Below are positions 33,408 through 41,313 of a DNA stretch of 41,313 nt, one piece after another (position 1 is the stretch's first letter; every line of letters begins with the position of its first letter). Both the position numbers and the translations under genes were made by a program. The stretch covers positions 1 to 41,313 of the forward strand of contig JAIPDS010000013.1 in the NCBI GenBank assembly GCA_021737565.1, given 5' to 3'. Source of the DNA: Desulfobacteraceae bacterium (GTDB taxonomy: Bacteria; Desulfobacterota; Desulfobacteria; Desulfobacterales; Desulfosalsimonadaceae). A model generated the notes under the pieces. It had not been told where the DNA came from and did no database searches. It saw only the letters and a program-made list of their open reading frames with translations.

Positions 33408-34322
33408 CTATAATGTAAGGCAGAAACCGGCAATAGAGTTGTTTAAATCTTCCAGGAATTCGTCGATGGTTTCATAAAAAACCTGGGAACCCTGGGAAAA
33501 ATGCATCAAAATATCATTTAACCCTTCGGGAATATATGGATAAATTTTTTTAAGATTCATAAATCTTGACTTGTCGAACAAAGAGAAATCATTGGAATCT
33601 ATGCGGTCGATAAGATCTCCGTAATGACCGGGATCAGAGGCGATTGTGTAGATCTCGTGGAATCCTTTTCCCAGCGCGTATAAAAGAATATTTCCCATTC
33701 CGATCAGATCCAGGCTAAACGGATTTTCAGGAGCGTCATAGTCGAAGTCGAAATCTATCCACACGTAGTTTCCGGTTTCCCGCTCAATTATAATATGGTC
33801 ATTTCTTATATCCCCGTGTTTGAGGCCGTTTAAATGAAGACTCCGGATAGCGCCAAAGGCTCTTGCCAGCCTGGAGAGAATATCCGGCAGCCGGGTTTCA
33901 AAGTAGGTGTGGTGATCCATGGCAAGATTTCCGATTTTAACCAGAAAATTGGTGCCGCGGACAATGTCTAATACCCGGACATTATTGCCTTTTTCATCCC
34001 GGAAAGAGGTCCCCTGCATAAACAGGGGATGATCATGCATCTGCTCGAGTATTCTGCTTTCTTTCTCCGGATTTCTAAAGCACCTGATTCGCACCCCGCC
34101 CACGGTTGTATAATAGGTCTCGAAAAAGGCGAATTTCAAAAGCTTGCGCTCGCCCGTGTCCATGTCTGTGGCACGCTTGACCCAGAACTTGGGGTCTTCC
34201 ATGCCAAAGCGCCTTTCCTTCTCAAAACCTGTTATGCGGAACCTGCGTTCTCCCAGCGTTATCTCGTCGCCGCAGTCAATGGTTGAAAAATCCGAAAGAT
34301 CAGGCACACGTACCGGCATCAT
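33408..34322 (-). CDS. Atypical serine/threonine kinase-like protein
   Basis: 304 residues. The kinase fold shows a candidate ATP-binding Lys K63 in KLLKFAFFE, the catalytic loop as KHGDIRNDH (D171, with the usual Asn five residues on replaced by His), and a WIDFDFD (D190) in place of DFG. These resemble APH/RIO- or bacterial lipopolysaccharide-kinase-like enzymes more than classical Hanks kinases. No membrane or extra domain is visible. It overlaps the GAF gene by an ATGA junction, so the two are translationally coupled. The USP gene follows, and the substrate may be one of these neighbours. Confidence 0.75.
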   Translation of the reverse strand: MMPVRVPDLSDFSTIDCGDEITLGERRFRITGFEKERRFGMEDPKFWVKRATDMDTGERKLLKFAFFETYYTTVGGVRIRCFRNPEKESRILEQMHDHPLFMQGTSFRDEKGNNVRVLDIVRGTNFLVKIGNLAMDHHTYFETRLPDILSRLARAFGAIRSLHLNGLKHGDIRNDHIIIERETGNYVWIDFDFDYDAPENPFSLDLIGMGNILLYALGKGFHEIYTIASDPGHYGDLIDRIDSNDFSLFDKSRFMNLKKIYPYIPEGLNDILMHFSQGSQVFYETIDEFLEDLNNSIAGFCLTL

Positions 34323-34885
34323 GCGCTCCCGCGTATTCTGGGCGGCAGACTGTCAATTGCCATTTTTATCTGTTCCACAAAGTTTTTCAAACCGTTTGCC
34401 TCTATGACCACCCCGAGCTGACAGCCCATCACGTACAGGGAATCAACGTCCTCAGGATGAAGTTCAAGGCGCTCGCTGTGGTAAATCCTTATTATGCCTA
34501 TATTAATGTGCCTGTATTTGATGGGAATCGACATCATTGAGGAAATGCCTTCCTCAGCGGCGGCCTCGGGATACTGGACCCTGTCGTCGTTCTGAAAATC
34601 TTCTACAGTCTCGACATTGCCGGTGTAAATGGCGCACATTTTAGGATCCGCAAAAACAGGCCCCTTTTCAAGATAGGCTTCGCTTATTCCGTAGCTACTG
34701 ACCCTGAACAGCGTCTTTTCTACTTCGTCGAGCAGCATGATGCTGGCTCCCTTGACGCCAAACGTTCTGCACATGCCTTCGACCAGGTGATTTACAAGCT
34801 GGGTGAAATCTTCATAAGTTGCGATCGCCTGGCTGATGGCCTTAAAATGCTTCAAGTAAAATTTGCGCTCCGGAGCATGACTCAT
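34319..34885 (-). CDS. Stand-alone GAF-domain protein
   Basis: 188 residues, a single GAF domain (about 20-165) with no output domain. LVEGMCRTFGVKGASIMLLDE, TLFRVSSYGIS and SMMSIPIKYRHINIGIIRIYH are the standard core strands. A C-terminal helix (FVEQIKMAID) could mediate dimers. GAF domains sense cyclic nucleotides, small molecules or redox state; the ligand cannot be read here. The coupled kinase gene downstream (ATGA overlap) suggests GAF-controlled kinase activity in trans. A 41-base gap separates it from aat, so it may still be read from the clpS promoter. Confidence 0.85.
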   Translation of the reverse strand: MSHAPERKFYLKHFKAISQAIATYEDFTQLVNHLVEGMCRTFGVKGASIMLLDEVEKTLFRVSSYGISEAYLEKGPVFADPKMCAIYTGNVETVEDFQNDDRVQYPEAAAEEGISSMMSIPIKYRHINIGIIRIYHSERLELHPEDVDSLYVMGCQLGVVIEANGLKNFVEQIKMAIDSLPPRIRGSA

Positions 34886-34926
34886 AGCGGATCTCCTTGT
34901 TTTACTGATTTTACGACCACTTACTT

Positions 34927-35640
34927 TTAAGATGCCTTGTGGCCCTTACCCTGCTTTGCCCCGATTCTCCATTTTCCATGCAACGTCTGCTTTTTAAGCG
35001 AGGTCTCCAGTTGCTTTAAAAATACCTTTCGGGGCACCTCTCTTGCTCCCATCCAGATCAGATGATCGGTTGGCACCTGGCAGTCGATCAGGTCAAAACC
35101 GTTTCCCGCCATATAATTGCACAGCGCCACCAGCGCCACTTTGGAAGCATCAGTAACGCGTGTAAACATTGACTCGCCGAAAAAGGCACCCCCCAGACAC
35201 ACCCCGTAAAGACCGCCTGCAAGTTCGCCCTTATGCCAGGTTTCAATTGAATGGGCATATCCGCTTTCATAAAGACCCTGGTATGCCTCTATCATCTCGT
35301 CCACCAACCAGGTCTCCTCGTTGTTTTCCCTGCGCACCCTGGCACATTCAACAATTACGCCGTCAAACGCGGTATCGCAGGTTACCTCGAATATACCGCT
35401 TTTAATCCTGCGCCTGAGACGGGAGGGCACGTGAATCTCTTCGGGGTAAAGTACGAGCCGGGGGTCAGGGCACCACCAGAGTATCGGATCATAGGGAGAA
35501 AACCATGGAAATATCCCCATTCGGTATGCCAGCAGGAGGCGCTCCTGGCTCAAATCCCCGCCCATGGCCAGCAGTCCGTTTCTGGCGGCAAATTGCGGAG
35601 GCGGAAACGAAATTTTATCAGAAAGCCTGAATATGGGCAT
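34927..35640 (-). CDS. aat: Leucyl/phenylalanyl-tRNA-protein transferase
   Basis: 237 residues, usual length. GLLAMGGDLSQERLLLAYR, GIFPWFSPYDPILWWCPDPR, TWLVDEMIEAYQGLY, GGAFFGESMFT and ASKVALVALC are family blocks. Aat adds Leu or Phe from aminoacyl-tRNA to N-terminal Arg or Lys, creating N-degrons for ClpS. It starts five bases after clpA ends and is in the same direction as clpS and clpA, so the transferase, the adaptor and the unfoldase form one operon. Confidence 0.97.
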   Translation of the reverse strand: MPIFRLSDKISFPPPQFAARNGLLAMGGDLSQERLLLAYRMGIFPWFSPYDPILWWCPDPRLVLYPEEIHVPSRLRRRIKSGIFEVTCDTAFDGVIVECARVRRENNEETWLVDEMIEAYQGLYESGYAHSIETWHKGELAGGLYGVCLGGAFFGESMFTRVTDASKVALVALCNYMAGNGFDLIDCQVPTDHLIWMGAREVPRKVFLKQLETSLKKQTLHGKWRIGAKQGKGHKAS

Positions 35641-35645
35641 TATTT

Positions 35646-37886
35646 TCAGCTGAAAGTAAATATCAGCCGGTCGTCCTTGACCTTGACAAAAACATTGCCG
35701 CCCTTGGTCAGCCTGCCGAACAGGATTTCATCGGTGAGCACGTCCTTTATCTGGGTCTGGATAAGCCTGTCAAGCGGTCGTGCCCCGAAATGCGGATCAT
35801 GCCCCTTCTTTGCCAGCCAGCGCCTGGCATTTTCAGACAGGTTAACAGAAACCTTTCTGGCTGCCAGCTGAGGAGCAAGCTCATCCAAGAACTTGTCAAC
35901 GACCAGTTCCATTATTTCATGATTCAAGGGGCGGAAATTGATAATATCATCGAGCCGGTTCCTGAATTCAGGGCTGAAAAAACTTTCAATCGCCTTTTTC
36001 CCCTTGCTGCCCGGGTCCGCCTGCTGCAAACCGCCAAACCCGATGGTGTTGGACGCCATTTCCCGTGCTCCGGCATTCGAGGTCATGATCAGGATCACGT
36101 TGCGGAAATCGGCCACCTTGCCGTTATTGTCGGTAAGGGCCGCATGATCCATGACCTGTAGCAGGATATTGTACATGTCTATATGCGCCTTTTCTATTTC
36201 GTCGAGCAAAAGCACGGCATATGGGTTTTTTCGTATCTGGTCGGTGAGCAGACCTCCCTGGTCAAAGCCTATATAGCCGGGCGGGGCGCCTATAAGCCTT
36301 GCCACCGCATGTTTTTCCATGTACTCGCTCATGTCAAAGCGCAGAAATTTGACCCCGAGATTCCTGGCAACCTGCCTGGCAACCTCTGTTTTTCCGACGC
36401 CTGTCGGGCCTGTGAACAAAAAAGAACCGATGGGGCGCTCTGGTGCGCCCAGGCCCGCCCTGGATCGCTTTATTGCCGTCACCAAAGAAGAAATGGCCTG
36501 ATCCTGACCGTAGATTTTCTTTTTCAGGCGTTCTTCCAGGCTGGCCAGATTGGTCTTGTCCGTGGAAGTAACCCTCTGTGCCGGAACCCTGGAAATTTTG
36601 GCCACCACTTTTTCTATGTCAGTGGGCTGAACGCGCTTCCTGCGTTGCGAACCCTTAAGCCGCAGCATCACGCCTGCTTCGTCTATTACGTCAATGGCCT
36701 TGTCAGGCAGGTAGCGTTCATTCATATACTTGGCGGAAAGCTCGGCGGCCGCCTTAAGCGCCGAATCCGTGTAGTCAATACAGTGATGCTCCTCGTAATA
36801 GGATTTAAGGCCTTTTAATATCTTTACCGTATCGTCTGTGGAAGGTTCTGAAATTTCAATTTTTTCAAACCTGCGGGAAAACGCCCTGTCCTTTTCAAAG
36901 TAATTCTTGAATTCCTCGTAGGTGGTCGAGCCGATGCACCTGAGTTCGCCTGTTGCCAGAGCCGGTTTTAAAATATTGGAGGCATCCATTGAACCGCTGC
37001 TGGTGGCACCGGCGCCCACAATGGTATGAATTTCGTCTATGAACAGAATCGCGTTTTCCCTTTTCTGAAGTTCGGATATCACCGATTTTAGTCTCTGCTC
37101 GAAATCGCCTCTGTACTTGGTGCCGGCAAGGAGTCCTCCGAGATCAAGCATGTATATCCGGGCATTTTCCAGAATATCGGGCACTCCGCCCTCTGCTATG
37201 CGCTGGGCAAGACCTTCGGCCATGGCGGTTTTCCCGACGCCGGGTTCTCCCACGAAAACCGGGTTGTTCTTTCTTCTGCGGCAAAGCACCTGTATTGTGC
37301 GGTCCATTTCGGTCTCTCTTCCGATAAGGGGGTCGAGTTTACCGCAGATGGCGCTTTCCACCAGGTCAACAGCGAATGTCTCCAGGGTGTCGGCTTCTTT
37401 TTTCTTGTTCTTCCTTCCGGTTACAATGCCTGTATCTGAATTTTCCTTAAACATCTCGCCGGTGGAACTGTGGGAGATTACGTTTAACACATCCAGTCGG
37501 GTGATGCCTTCGGCTGCAAGAAAATAAGCAGCATGTGACTTGCGCTCCTCAAGGATGGACGCAAGTATGTCGCCGACGTATACTGATTCCTTTTCAGCCG
37601 AACGCGCATGGTTGACCGCCCGCTGGATCACTCTCTGGAAGCGTATCGTCTGCTGCAGGATGTATTCGTTGGTTTCAGGCACCCGCTCAAGCTTTTCCTC
37701 GAAAAACCTTTCCAGTTCGTTTTGGATATTTTCGACATTGCCGCCGCAGCTCTCAATTATCTCGATCCCCACGCTGTCATGGAGAATGGCATAGAGCATG
37801 TGTTCCACGCAGACGTACTCGTGCCTGCGCTTTCTTGCCTCCTTTACTGCCTGGCTTAAGACGATACTCAATCCCTTGCTGATCAT
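35646..37886 (-). CDS. clpA: ATP-dependent Clp protease ATP-binding subunit ClpA
   Basis: 746 residues. N-terminal Clp_N repeats (about 1-145, binding ClpS), then two AAA+ modules with Walker A GEPGVGKTAMAE (about 215) and GPTGVGKTEVAR (about 490), and Walker B FIDEIHT and LLLDEIEKA. NTIGFGG near 610 is the IGF-type loop that docks on ClpP. The domain order without the ClpB middle coiled coil confirms ClpA rather than ClpB or ClpC. It unfolds N-degron and other substrates for ClpP, which is not in the window. Starts two bases after clpS. Confidence 0.97.
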   Translation of the reverse strand: MISKGLSIVLSQAVKEARKRRHEYVCVEHMLYAILHDSVGIEIIESCGGNVENIQNELERFFEEKLERVPETNEYILQQTIRFQRVIQRAVNHARSAEKESVYVGDILASILEERKSHAAYFLAAEGITRLDVLNVISHSSTGEMFKENSDTGIVTGRKNKKKEADTLETFAVDLVESAICGKLDPLIGRETEMDRTIQVLCRRRKNNPVFVGEPGVGKTAMAEGLAQRIAEGGVPDILENARIYMLDLGGLLAGTKYRGDFEQRLKSVISELQKRENAILFIDEIHTIVGAGATSSGSMDASNILKPALATGELRCIGSTTYEEFKNYFEKDRAFSRRFEKIEISEPSTDDTVKILKGLKSYYEEHHCIDYTDSALKAAAELSAKYMNERYLPDKAIDVIDEAGVMLRLKGSQRRKRVQPTDIEKVVAKISRVPAQRVTSTDKTNLASLEERLKKKIYGQDQAISSLVTAIKRSRAGLGAPERPIGSFLFTGPTGVGKTEVARQVARNLGVKFLRFDMSEYMEKHAVARLIGAPPGYIGFDQGGLLTDQIRKNPYAVLLLDEIEKAHIDMYNILLQVMDHAALTDNNGKVADFRNVILIMTSNAGAREMASNTIGFGGLQQADPGSKGKKAIESFFSPEFRNRLDDIINFRPLNHEIMELVVDKFLDELAPQLAARKVSVNLSENARRWLAKKGHDPHFGARPLDRLIQTQIKDVLTDEILFGRLTKGGNVFVKVKDDRLIFTFS

Positions 37887-37888
37887 GG

Positions 37889-38203
37889 CTATACCTTTTC
37901 CATAGAACTTTTAAGCGGAAACCCCCTTTCCCTTGCAAGCTGATGTACGGTTTCGATCTTGGTCTCCGCCACTTCATACGTATAAACGCCGCATTCCCCT
38001 TTTCCGGCCCTGTGTACCCGAAGCATGATACGGGTGGCGTCTTCAAAGGGTTTGTGAAATACGTTCATCAGCAATTCTACCACAAAATCCATGGTGGTAT
38101 AATCGTCATTATGGAGCAGCACCCTGTACATAGGGGGCTCCTTAAGGGATTTCCTGGTCCTGGAAATTACTTTTTCTTCCGTTCCCGGCTTATATTCCTG
38201 CAT
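37889..38203 (-). CDS. clpS: ATP-dependent Clp protease adaptor ClpS
   Basis: 104 residues from ATG 38203, with GGAGG five bases before; the frame runs to a TTG at 38263, but that has no ribosome binding site and would exceed the usual 106. MYRVLLHNDDYTTMDFV carries the N-degron pocket (HNDD and the Met gate), and VHRAGKGECG the second pocket wall His. It delivers proteins with N-terminal Leu, Phe, Tyr or Trp to ClpA. First gene of the clpS-clpA-aat operon. Confidence 0.96.
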   Translation of the reverse strand: MQEYKPGTEEKVISRTRKSLKEPPMYRVLLHNDDYTTMDFVVELLMNVFHKPFEDATRIMLRVHRAGKGECGVYTYEVAETKIETVHQLARERGFPLKSSMEKV

Positions 38204-38320
38204 TATTCCTCCGCATAACCGAAAACATTGAATTTCGGAAAAAATAATTTCCCATAATTCCAAACGGATTTGTCTTTAAATATAAACACGGAACAAAAAT
38301 CTGTCAGCCCGCTATTTGGG

Positions 38321-38350
38321 ATTATAAAACCAATCGGCCTTAAAATTCAA
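38321..38350 (-). promoter_or_regulatory. Putative promoter of clpS-clpA-aat
   Basis: On the minus strand, TTGAAT (38350-38345), an 18-base spacer and a consensus TATAAT (38326-38321). The transcript would have a leader of about 110 bases before the clpS ATG. Confidence 0.62.
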
Positions 38351-38359
38351 TACGAATTC

Positions 38360-38376
38360 CTGTTTTAACAAAACAG
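38360..38376 (-). terminator. Short hairpin directly after the secA stop
   Basis: CTGTTTT-AAC-AAAACAG forms a perfect 7-bp stem with a 3-base loop, touching the secA stop codon. It is AT-rich and has no T-run behind it, so termination is doubtful. Confidence 0.35.
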
Positions 38377-40929
38377 CTATTTTCCGGCACCGCAGCATTT
38401 CTTGTATTTTTTGCCGCTACCGCACGGACACGGTGCGTTTCTGCCTATTTTTTCCGTGGTGCGTTTCTTCGGCTTCCTGGCCGGGGCTTCGCCGTCGCCG
38501 TGGGAAAAGGTCATTTCCTGCTCCCTGGGACGGGCAAGCTCATCCACGCCCGCCGATGGCTCGATCTGGACCCGGAACAGGATCTTTAGGGTCTCTTCCT
38601 TGATCTTTTCGATCATCTCCTGGAACATGGAAAAGGCTTCCTTCTTATAAACCATAAGAGGATCTTCCTGTGCATAGCCCCGAAGCCCTATGCCCTCTTT
38701 TAAATGATCCATTGAAAGCAAATGATCCTTCCACAGGCTGTCTACGGTCTGAAGCATTATGATGCGCTCAATATGGCGGAAATCCTCCTCGGCGACCATC
38801 TCTTCTTTCTGCCTGTATAGATCCATTGCCGCATCATAAAGCATATCCGAGACATCCTCGGGTTTTTTGCCTTCAAGCTTTTTTGCATCAAGGGCAGGCT
38901 TGAGGTTAAACTGGGAATAGACCGCCTCTGAAAGCCCTTTTATATCCCACTGATCTGCCGGTTGTTTTTCATCCGCATACTCCCATGCAATCTCCTCGGC
39001 CTTTTCCCTGATCATCTCTGTTATCACCGGCTTTAAGCTTTCGTCGCTTAAGGCCTGCTGGCGCTGCTGATAGATTACCTCGCGCTGCTGGTTCATCACG
39101 TCGTCAAAATCGAGCAGCTGCTTTCTTATGTCAAAATTATGGCCTTCGACCTTGCTCTGTGCATTTTCTATGGCCCGGGAAATCATTTTATGCTCAATGG
39201 GCTCGCCGTCTCCCATGCCGATTTTATTCATAAATCCAGAAATGCGCTCACCGCCGAATATCCTGAGAAGATCATCCTCCAGGGAAAGGTAAAATCGTGA
39301 AGACCCGGGATCTCCTTGTCTGCCCGCCCTGCCCCGCAGCTGGTTGTCAATCCTGCGGCTTTCATGGCGCTCCGTGCCGAGAATGTGAAGTCCGCCAAGT
39401 TCCGCCACACCCTCGCCAAGCACTATGTCGGTTCCCCGGCCGGCCATGTTGGTGGAAATTGTCACCGCTGCCTTCTGGCCGGCATTTGCGATAATTTCCG
39501 CCTCTGCCTCGTGATTCTTAGCATTTAATACATTATGCAAAATTCCCCGCTTTTTTAAAAGGCTGCTCAGATATTCGGATACGTCAATGGATACGGTGCC
39601 AACAAGCACGGGACGGCCTATCTTGTTTAATTCAATGATCTCTTCAATGGCTGCATCATATTTTTCCTTTTTTGTCATATAGATCATATCGGGATGATCT
39701 TCTCTTATCATCGGCTCGTTGGTTGGAATTATAACAACCTCGAGATCATAGATTTTTTTGAACTCCGCGGCCTCGGTATCCGCGGTGCCGGTCATGCCTG
39801 AAAGCTTGTTATACATCCGGAAAAAATTCTGAAAGGTAATTGTGGCAAGGGTCTGGTTCTCATTTTCAATTTTGACGCTTTCCTTAGCCTCCAGTGCCTG
39901 GTGCAACCCGTCGCTGTAACGGCGACCCGGCATAAGCCTGCCTGTAAACTCGTCAACAATTATGACCTTGCCTTCCTTGACTATGTAGTCGACATCCCTT
40001 GTAAAAAGGGCGTGGGCCTTAAGTGCCTGATTGACATGGTGGAGAAGCTCTATGTTGCGGTGATCATAAAGGTTATCCACTCCGAGCAGCTTTTCGGCTT
40101 TTGCAACCCCCTGTTCGGTCAGGGTTACGGATTTGGCCTTCTCATCCACGATATAATCTTCTTCAGCCTTTAAGTTCGGAACTATGCTGTTTACCTGATA
40201 GTAAAGATGCGTGGATTTTTCGGCAGGACCTGAAATAATGAGCGGAGTTCTTGCCTCGTCAATCAGGATGCTGTCAACTTCGTCAACTATCGCGAAGTTC
40301 AGCTCCCGCTGCACCAGGGACTCCTTGTCAAATTTCATGTTGTCGCGCAGATAATCAAACCCGAACTCGTTGTTTGTTCCATATGCGATATCACAGGCAT
40401 AGGCTTCCTTGCGTTCGGCATCATCCATGCCGTGCACTATAGTGCCGACGCTCATGCCCAGAAACCTGTAAATCTTTCCCATCCACTCGGCATCACGGCT
40501 TGCAAGGTAGTCATTTACTGTTACCACATGGGCGCCCTTGCCCGACAGGGCGTTTAAATAAATGGGAAGGGTTGCCACCAGGGTTTTTCCTTCACCTGTT
40601 TTCATCTCCGCGATATTACCCTGGTGAAGTACAATGCCGCCGAGTATCTGAACATCGAAATGCCGCATTCCAAGCGCCCGCTTCGATGCCTCCCGAACCA
40701 CCGCAAAGGCCTCAGGCAGAAGGTCGTCCAGGGATTCGCCCGCCTGATGACGTCTTTTAAACTCCGGGGTCTGGTTTGCAAGTTCATCATCGGACATTTT
40801 GGAGTATTTGGGCTCAAGAGCGTTAACTTCCTCCACAATCGGGTAAAGTTTTTTTAATATCCGTTCGTTTTTGCTCCCGAATATTCTTGTTAAAATATTG
40901 GTTGCGGCAAGTGCTGGCATATCAGACAA
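38377..40929 (-). CDS. secA: Preprotein translocase ATPase SecA
   Basis: 850 residues. [13 protein letters not shown] at the N-terminus, Walker A in [30 protein letters not shown] region with the DEAD-like [14 protein letters not shown] and RGRAGRQGD for the second nucleotide fold, and a C-terminal SEC-C zinc motif (C834, C836, C845, C846) that binds SecB. It drives protein export through SecYEG. The predicted start is TTG at 40929 with GGAG at short spacing; an ATG at 40920 three codons on is the alternative. It is monocistronic by appearance, with its own promoter at 41004-41032. Confidence 0.98.
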   Translation of the reverse strand: MSDMPALAATNILTRIFGSKNERILKKLYPIVEEVNALEPKYSKMSDDELANQTPEFKRRHQAGESLDDLLPEAFAVVREASKRALGMRHFDVQILGGIVLHQGNIAEMKTGEGKTLVATLPIYLNALSGKGAHVVTVNDYLASRDAEWMGKIYRFLGMSVGTIVHGMDDAERKEAYACDIAYGTNNEFGFDYLRDNMKFDKESLVQRELNFAIVDEVDSILIDEARTPLIISGPAEKSTHLYYQVNSIVPNLKAEEDYIVDEKAKSVTLTEQGVAKAEKLLGVDNLYDHRNIELLHHVNQALKAHALFTRDVDYIVKEGKVIIVDEFTGRLMPGRRYSDGLHQALEAKESVKIENENQTLATITFQNFFRMYNKLSGMTGTADTEAAEFKKIYDLEVVIIPTNEPMIREDHPDMIYMTKKEKYDAAIEEIIELNKIGRPVLVGTVSIDVSEYLSSLLKKRGILHNVLNAKNHEAEAEIIANAGQKAAVTISTNMAGRGTDIVLGEGVAELGGLHILGTERHESRRIDNQLRGRAGRQGDPGSSRFYLSLEDDLLRIFGGERISGFMNKIGMGDGEPIEHKMISRAIENAQSKVEGHNFDIRKQLLDFDDVMNQQREVIYQQRQQALSDESLKPVITEMIREKAEEIAWEYADEKQPADQWDIKGLSEAVYSQFNLKPALDAKKLEGKKPEDVSDMLYDAAMDLYRQKEEMVAEEDFRHIERIIMLQTVDSLWKDHLLSMDHLKEGIGLRGYAQEDPLMVYKKEAFSMFQEMIEKIKEETLKILFRVQIEPSAGVDELARPREQEMTFSHGDGEAPARKPKKRTTEKIGRNAPCPCGSGKKYKKCCGAGK

Positions 40930-41003
40930 AGTTCTCCGTATTTATTTTTTTACAGGTATAACCGGGCAGACATATTGAGCTCTTCTTAAAACCGGGTAAC
41001 AAA

Positions 41004-41032
41004 ATAATGAGCACGTTTTTCCTGTAAGTCAA
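41004..41032 (-). promoter_or_regulatory. Putative secA promoter
   Basis: On the minus strand, TTGACT (41032-41027), a 17-base spacer and CATTAT (41009-41004), about 75 bases before the secA start. A good match to sigma-70. Confidence 0.65.
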
Positions 41033-41070
41033 GAGGGGCCAAGGTTGTTAAAAGCCCGGCCTGTTAAGAC

Positions 41071-41130
41071 AAAAAAGCTGAAAAACCCCATTTTCGGTTC
41101 ATGCCATGGCCGGGGGGCTTTCAGCTTTAT
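41071..41130 (-). terminator. Rho-independent terminator, minus strand, upstream of secA
   Basis: AAAGCTGAAA..CCCC and GGGG..TTTCAGCTTT form a long stem (about 41074-41128). Read on the minus strand, the stem is followed by TTTTTT, so it ends a leftward transcript arriving from the right. No leftward gene is present between here and the IS end at 41176, so the gene it served is probably beyond the insertion. Confidence 0.6.
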
Positions 41131-41175
41131 AGGATATCAGAAACCATAATGCATGGCAACTACATTAATCCCTGC

Positions 41176-41313
41176 TGTCAATAGCATTTAGAAATGTCCG
41201 GTTTTCATAGCAAGTGAAATGTCCGGTTGATTAAAAAATGTCCGGTTGATTAAAAATTGTTTCTTGCGCCATAGCCTACTTGTATAATAAATTTATTCTG
41301 CCTGCTCGGAGGA
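41176..41313 (+). mobile_element. Partial IS21-like insertion sequence end, reading out of the window
   Basis: Begins with TGTCAATAGCA. AATGTCCGGTT occurs at 41193, 41218 and 41237, two of the copies continuing with GATTAAAAA. ATAGCAAGTGAAATGTCCGG corresponds to the ATAGCAAATGATTTGTCCGC of the left IS end, so the elements are related but not identical. A TATAAT (41283-41288) and a final CGGAGGA ribosome binding site at the very edge announce a gene starting just outside on the plus strand. Confidence 0.55.
41257..41288 (+). promoter_or_regulatory. Putative promoter of the right IS gene
   Basis: A perfect -10 TATAAT at 41283-41288. The -35 is indistinct: TTCTTG (41261-41266, 16-base spacer) or TTGTTT (41257-41262, 20-base spacer). 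Confidence 0.4.

Larger units (their letters stand above)
40930..41313. other. Region upstream of secA to the window end
   Basis: 384 bases without a complete gene. It holds the secA leader and promoter (40930-41032), the leftward terminator (41071-41130), a short neutral stretch, and the end of an IS21-like element (41176-41313). Confidence 0.6.

Noticed and set aside
35251-35871. A 206-codon plus-strand open frame across the aat/clpA junction
   Set aside because: Shadow of two certain genes on the minus strand; no homologous motif and no ribosome binding site.

Overview
The window reads as a stretch of chromosome from a Gram-negative, probably anaerobic member of the Desulfobacterota (deltaproteobacterial type, most like Desulfobacterales). 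This is an inference from gene content: MglA-type GTPase with DUF4388/PATAN partners, PilZ and HD-GYP c-di-GMP proteins, a DHH-CBS phosphoesterase, a spore-photoproduct-lyase-like radical SAM protein outside any sporulation context, and an acyl-CoA oxidation cluster beside housekeeping genes. No rRNA, tRNA, CRISPR array, plasmid or phage gene was seen.

Layout. 1-136: outward-facing end of an IS21-like insertion sequence with the first codons of its gene. 277-5205: small unknown protein, elbB, DHH-CBS phosphoesterase, large PilZ protein. 5212-12420 (all minus): a probable run mglA > DUF4388/cNMP-like > PilZ > purC > ParB-like > SPL-like > HD-GYP. 12847-13776: mdh, tail-to-tail and overlapping a second DUF4388 gene. 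13729-21877 (minus): HDAC-family deacetylase > SWIM protein > ispF > cysS > uvrB > uvrC > DUF4388. 22099-22875: glycerophosphodiesterase, preceded by a tetranucleotide repeat and about 650 bases without a credible gene. 23528-29154 (minus): acyl-CoA dehydrogenase > enoyl-CoA hydratase > carboxyltransferase > HMG-CoA-lyase-like > DUF6125-like. 29459-30365: two Hsp20 genes. 30413-38203 (minus): clpS > clpA > aat > GAF > atypical kinase > universal stress protein > HIT > leuC > leuD > hisE. 38377-40929: secA with a clear promoter. 41176-41313: the outward-facing end of a second, related IS.

How the genes work together. ClpS, ClpA and Aat make a compact bacterial N-degron pathway. UvrB and UvrC overlap and form the core of nucleotide excision repair. 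The acyl-CoA cluster resembles a leucine/isovalerate route (methylcrotonyl-CoA carboxylase beta, methylglutaconyl-CoA hydratase and HMG-CoA lyase families), but the lyase-like protein lacks the catalytic cysteine of true HMG-CoA lyases and no biotin carboxylase is present. MglA, two DUF4388 proteins, two PilZ proteins and one HD-GYP protein suggest a polarity or surface-motility circuit tied to c-di-GMP. A GAF-kinase-USP trio may be a stress-sensing module.

The main non-coding signals are a roughly 150-bp MITE-like repeat present three times, related IS ends at both window borders (which may be why the sequence stops there), a roughly 135-bp imperfect hairpin, and a short (ATGG)n tract just upstream of a promoter. 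I found no single unmistakably new system. The best candidates are the Cys-less HMG-CoA-lyase-like enzyme with its carboxyltransferase, the ParB-like/SPL-like pair, and the MglA/PATAN/PilZ operon.
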